A stretch of 64,000 nucleotides of DNA. Origin: Candidatus Agathobaculum intestinipullorum (GTDB taxonomy: Bacteria; Bacillota; Clostridia; Oscillospirales; Butyricicoccaceae). The notes below the pieces were generated by a model. It made no database searches and was not told where the DNA came from. It worked only from the letters and a program-made list of their open reading frames with translations. Made by a program: the position numbers and the translations under genes. Shown piece by piece: positions 60,912 through 64,000 of the stretch. The stretch covers positions 1 to 64,000 of the forward strand of contig DWZQ01000037.1 of NCBI GenBank assembly GCA_019117485.1. Direction: 5' to 3'. How positions within the stretch are numbered: the first letter of the stretch is position 1; every line of letters begins with the position of its first letter.

Positions 60912-61003
60912 CATTTTGTAATGATCTGATCAAAGCGCAACAGACTTCGGCCACCGAACCAACGGTTTTTTTATATACCGTCTCATTGGCAGCTTGGCAC
61001 TCT

Positions 61004-61327
61004 CTATACATAGACATCTATGTATTTTCCGGCATCTATTGCCTTGGAGGAAGATTCCTGCGCTTTTTGTATATCACTGGACTCCGTTTTTTGTGCTTTC
61101 TCATTCTCCTGTTTTCTGAGCTGCTGAATTTGCTTTTCAATTTCTTTAATTTGTTTTTCCAGCTTTTCTTTTTGCTTTTCATCTTTACGCTGAGTGGCTT
61201 TCTGTTTTTCGGTTTCCAGCTTCTGTAGTTTTTGCTCCAAGGACTGGATTTTAGAATCGACACCAGCACCTTGCTGTGGCGCTGAATTACCAGATGGAGA
61301 ATTGGGGTAAACCGAAGAAATATTCAT
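61004..61327 (-). CDS. FlxA-like coiled-coil protein
   Basis: A 107-residue protein, starting MNISSVYPNSPSGNS and continuing with a long Lys/Glu/Gln-rich coiled coil (about 25-75, KIQSLEQKLQKLETEKQKA). This pattern matches the FlxA-like family, of unknown function. The start at 61327 has GGAAGGTGA upstream. It is the third gene after the response regulator and kinase, 44 bases from the kinase stop, so it may be part of the same transcript. Confidence 0.7.
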   Translation of the reverse strand: MNISSVYPNSPSGNSAPQQGAGVDSKIQSLEQKLQKLETEKQKATQRKDEKQKEKLEKQIKEIEKQIQQLRKQENEKAQKTESSDIQKAQESSSKAIDAGKYIDVYV

Positions 61328-61371
61328 AAAATCACCTTCCAGTTTGAGCATAACGATTCTTGATGTAGGAA

Positions 61372-62679
61372 TCAATAGTTTTGTCTTGAACTGTTATCTG
61401 CTGGTAATGAAATGTTTAGTAATACATTCAGGAAAAATTTCTTGTCATGTGTTTCTATTAATATTGCACCGTGATATTTTTGTGCCACTGACTTAATATT
61501 GGAAAGTCCGATTCCCATGTGGGGCAAACTATTTTCAGAACAGGTATTGTAAAATTCCAGCAAATAAAAATCTCCCTGCTGTTTCCCAGTAATGCTTATG
61601 GAGCTTGTTCCCTCAATAGACTGGCAGGCTTTTAACGCGTTATCTAAAGCATTCGCAAATACGATACACAAATCCAAATCATCAATCTCACATACTTTCG
61701 GAAGAAGCAGGGACACCTCTGCTTTGATTCCGTTTGCTTTCGCCAATTCCAGTTTTTCACTCAACAAAACATCCACTACAGGGTTTCCTGTCTGATAAGG
61801 AAACGATAAAGATGTTGATATACCTTCGAGTTTTTTCAAATAGTCCCGACTTTCAGCAATCTGCCCGTTGCGTAACAACCCATCCAGCAGCAACAAATGG
61901 TTCTTAATATCATGGCGAAATGCCTTCGTCTGCTCATAACGCATCTGAGCTTCCGAGATGTATACCTTTTGTGCCTGGGCTGCTTGCGTCAAGGAAGCCA
62001 ACGCAGACTGTGCTTGAAATCCAGAACAGATCCGCCGGTATGCATACAAAGTACAAAGCAGTGCTGCCAACCCCAGTCCTTGTATGAATAATAGCCCAAG
62101 ATGTTTTCCTGCCTCAGTCAGGGAAAGTGTAGAAGATACCTGGCTGTATGACATGTGGAGAAGGTATACCTCTGCCAGAAAGAAAAACAGCCCTGGAAGC
62201 AGTAAGAGACCAATGTATGGTGTTTGGTCGTTTTCTTTCAACGGCAGTAAACTTAACACGGCAGCATAACAGCAGATGCAGATCGCAAAAGCAGCTGCTG
62301 TTGCAAAAGCAAGGAGCAGATACAACAGAGGCATCCCAACAAAATGTGGAAATATGATACTCTCTATGGAGTTTATCAGCCCAAATGACAACTGGGAGAT
62401 ATAAATTGCAATCGTTGCCGACAGAAAAGATACGGAGCATTTGCTTCTCAATGCAACTTGGCTTATACCAGATAATAAAAGCAACTGCATACCAATTGCT
62501 ACCGTGTTAATGATTGTGCTCTGGGCAGCAGCAAATCCCAAAATAAAAAGAACACCAGGATATAACACAAAGCACCATATTCTATATTTCTTCCCCAAAA
62601 GTCGGCTCATAAAAATAAGCTGTATCGCACTTTGTGCGAGCAGGCAAACGCTCTCAAATAGTACACTAAAATAATCCAT
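61372..62679 (-). CDS. Sensor histidine kinase, AgrC-like (GHKL)
   Basis: A 435-residue membrane kinase. The N-terminal half (about 1-215) has six hydrophobic helices as in AgrC-type peptide receptors. The phosphoacceptor is in AFRHDIKNHLLLLDGLL, with a N box (FANALDNALKACQ) and G box (MGIGLSNIKSVAQKY). It lies one base after the LytTR response regulator gene. No AgrB/AgrD-like genes are seen. The region is AT-rich. Confidence 0.9.
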   Translation of the reverse strand: MDYFSVLFESVCLLAQSAIQLIFMSRLLGKKYRIWCFVLYPGVLFILGFAAAQSTIINTVAIGMQLLLLSGISQVALRSKCSVSFLSATIAIYISQLSFGLINSIESIIFPHFVGMPLLYLLLAFATAAAFAICICCYAAVLSLLPLKENDQTPYIGLLLLPGLFFFLAEVYLLHMSYSQVSSTLSLTEAGKHLGLLFIQGLGLAALLCTLYAYRRICSGFQAQSALASLTQAAQAQKVYISEAQMRYEQTKAFRHDIKNHLLLLDGLLRNGQIAESRDYLKKLEGISTSLSFPYQTGNPVVDVLLSEKLELAKANGIKAEVSLLLPKVCEIDDLDLCIVFANALDNALKACQSIEGTSSISITGKQQGDFYLLEFYNTCSENSLPHMGIGLSNIKSVAQKYHGAILIETHDKKFFLNVLLNISLPADNSSRQNY

Positions 62680-62680
62680 A

Positions 62681-63394
62681 TCAACATCCTTTTTCTTTCA
62701 TATATCGCAGAAGTGCCTCCGTTAATTCGCGTTCCCGTAATCTTGAAACTGGAATACTGCTGCCATCTGATAAAAAAACTTGCCCGGAATGACTGCCTCT
62801 GACCTGGTCAAGATTGACTAAGTAACTCCTGTGACATCTGAAAAACCGTCCGTCAACCTGTCGCTCAAAATCATTCAGTTTCTCATAATAGTCAACAATT
62901 TTTCCATTCTCCTGATGAATGTACACTTTCCGTCCCTGCACTTCACAATATAAAATCTGAGAGAGCGGAATTACCTCACAAGAAGTTCCTTTTAAGATGA
63001 CGATCCGCTTTGAGGTATGTTGTTCCAATGTTCTCATGGCTCGATCCATCATTTTTTTGAAATGCAAATCGTCTATCGGTTTTACCAGATAATCGTATGC
63101 TTGCACTTCAAAAGCATCAAATACATATTCTTTTAGAACCGTTATAAAAACCACAAGACAGTGTATGTTTCGTTGTCTCAACATTTTAGCCGTTTCCATC
63201 CCATCGGGCTGTTCCATCTGAATATCAAGAAATATCACATCAAAGTCACATGAACTTTCCAGCAAGGAACGGCCATTTGAAAAACTGCTGATATGGTAAG
63301 CTGCATCCTGATTCTCTTGCATGTATGTTGAAATAAATTCGCGTATTTTTTGGGTCATGGACGGCTCATCATCACAAACTGCAAATTTTATCAT
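62681..63394 (-). CDS. LytTR response regulator (AgrA-like)
   Basis: A 237-residue regulator. The receiver domain (about 1-120) has the phosphoacceptor Asp in VIFLDIQMEQPDGMETA. The LytTR DNA-binding domain (about 140-237) contains FRCHRSYLVNLDQV. With the adjacent kinase it would form a peptide-responsive system. Its DNA targets would be pairs of direct repeats, none of which I found near. Confidence 0.92.
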   Translation of the reverse strand: MIKFAVCDDEPSMTQKIREFISTYMQENQDAAYHISSFSNGRSLLESSCDFDVIFLDIQMEQPDGMETAKMLRQRNIHCLVVFITVLKEYVFDAFEVQAYDYLVKPIDDLHFKKMMDRAMRTLEQHTSKRIVILKGTSCEVIPLSQILYCEVQGRKVYIHQENGKIVDYYEKLNDFERQVDGRFFRCHRSYLVNLDQVRGSHSGQVFLSDGSSIPVSRLRERELTEALLRYMKEKGC

Positions 63395-63482
63395 TTATTA
63401 TCACCACACTTATCTTATTAGAATATCAAATATAGAGTAAAACAACAATGCTATGGTCATTAAATGCTATAAATTCGCAATG

Positions 63483-63492
63483 AAATGTTTTC
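63483..63492 (-). other. Candidate junction motif GAAAACATTT (copy C)
   Basis: The 10-mer on the minus strand, followed by C as in copy A, lies 26 bases beyond the stop of the third recombinase. Confidence 0.4.
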
Positions 63493-63518
63493 TAAGCCGG
63501 ATTATCGTTTGGGTTCAT

Positions 63519-64000
63519 TTATAAACAATTCTGTGCGGCTTCTGCTTTGAAAACTGGATGACGGTAATAAAAATGCCTTTTTTTCATGTCCTCGGCTCGG
63601 ATAGCGGCTTTTTCGGCCTCCATTTTTGCCTTTCGTTTGGCGTTGTACCGTTCTTCCCATTCCTTCTGTTTGCCGTTTGCCTTGCGGCGCAAGTAGTTCT
63701 GGTGAAGCCTGTCTTTGCGTGCCTCCTTCTTCCGGAGTTCTTCCTGTTCCTCCGGGGTCAGAGGAAGCGGCTGCAAGGCGGACGGGATATACCGGCCCAC
63801 AAAATTGAAGTAGATTTCAACCTCCTGTGTGGGGTCCTGGCTTCCTTTGCAGGCGCGTTCATGGACAAGAATTTTCTCTACAAACTCGTTGAGCATGGTG
63901 TTTGTCAGCGTGTCGAAATTCTCATACTTGTCAATCAGGGCAATAAACTTTTCCGCTGATTTCCGGCTCTGCTCATAGCCGGTAACGGCCTTTTCCAGTT
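63519..64000 (-). CDS. C-terminal part of a third serine recombinase, runs off the right edge
   Basis: The frame is open to the window edge; the track's ORF (start 63896) is only its tail. The visible part shows KFIALIDKYENFDTLTNTMLNEFVEKILVHERACKGSQDPTQEVEIYFNFVGRYIP, the DUF4368-like end of large serine recombinases, then a very basic, Lys/Arg/Glu-rich tail. The catalytic domain must lie outside. It is a different subfamily from the recombinase at 168. Confidence 0.88.
   Translation of the reverse strand, partial: LEKAVTGYEQSRKSAEKFIALIDKYENFDTLTNTMLNEFVEKILVHERACKGSQDPTQEVEIYFNFVGRYIPSALQPLPLTPEEQEELRKKEARKDRLHQNYLRRKANGKQKEWEERYNAKRKAKMEAEKAAIRAEDMKKRHFYYRHPVFKAEAAQNCL

Larger units (their letters stand above)
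60580..61003. other. Gene-free stretch in the mobile region with two terminators
   Basis: No credible ORF is seen in these 424 bases. It contains two hairpins, listed separately, and a GC-poor central part. The plus ORF 60884..61228 in the track is antisense to the FlxA-like gene and is not counted. Confidence 0.6.

Noticed and set aside
60884-61228. 114-residue plus-strand ORF with many Phe/Leu residues
   Set aside because: It is the reverse complement of a Lys/Glu-rich coiled coil, which always reads as Phe/Leu-rich. The minus-strand FlxA-like gene has the ribosome site.
63395-63518. Possible AgrD-like peptide gene upstream of the response regulator
   Set aside because: No ORF with a start, ribosome site and Cys-containing core could be read on either strand.

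Overview
The window looks like the chromosome of a spore-forming, GC-rich member of the Clostridia. The spoIIAA-spoIIAB-sigF operon, the low-GC Gram-positive gene order around yicC-remA-gmk-rpoZ-coaBC-priA-def-fmt-rsmB-rlmN-prpC-prkC-rsgA-thiN, a cdaA/cdaR pair, and an SLH-anchored polysaccharide deacetylase point that way. A placement near Oscillospiraceae/Butyricicoccaceae is my inference; no rRNA gene is present to confirm it.

Layout. Both edges are mobile DNA. At 1-1.84 kb lies the end of an integrative element with a large serine recombinase. From 58.8 kb to the right edge there is a remnant of a second recombinase fused to a sigma-like gene, two more sigma-like genes, an AgrA/AgrC-type two-component pair, and the C-terminus of a third recombinase. 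The 61-63.5 kb part is clearly more AT-rich than the core. A 10-base motif (GAAAACATTT) lies 20-26 bases beyond the stop codon of each of the three recombinase genes. It may mark element junctions.

Core, 1.9-33.9 kb: an assortment of short operons. These are a PTS-type EIIC permease, a MATE exporter, a GntR-ABC operon, a CmpB-like membrane protein, a zinc-ribbon membrane protein, a YheO-type regulator divergent from an NSS transporter, a PsiE-like protein, a tightly overlapping hydrolase/acyltransferase/zinc-ribbon membrane protein trio, a TIM-barrel isomerase divergent from an AraC regulator, an LTA-synthase-like enzyme, an SLH polysaccharide deacetylase, the feoA-feoB-Cys-rich protein iron operon, an SprA-like protein, the spoIIA operon, folC, a second TIM-barrel isomerase, fused secDF, purB, a GNAT acetyltransferase and an aspartate-type aminotransferase.

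Core, 34.0-57.4 kb: a nearly continuous minus-strand run of housekeeping genes, often overlapping by 4-14 bases. It runs from a DUF3343/cysteine-desulfurase-like pair through c-di-AMP synthesis (cdaA, cdaR), an FAD oxidoreductase, RseC, a Cys-rich J-domain/DUF5685 pair, RNA processing, nucleotide and CoA synthesis, replication restart, formyl-Met processing, rRNA methylation, Ser/Thr kinase signalling, RsgA and ThiN. A DUF815 ATPase follows on the plus strand.

I see no tRNA, rRNA, CRISPR array or complete conjugation module. The candidates I consider least described are the three-gene acyltransferase trio (11.5-14.4 kb) and the Cys-tailed J-domain protein with its Cys-rich partner (50.0-51.5 kb).
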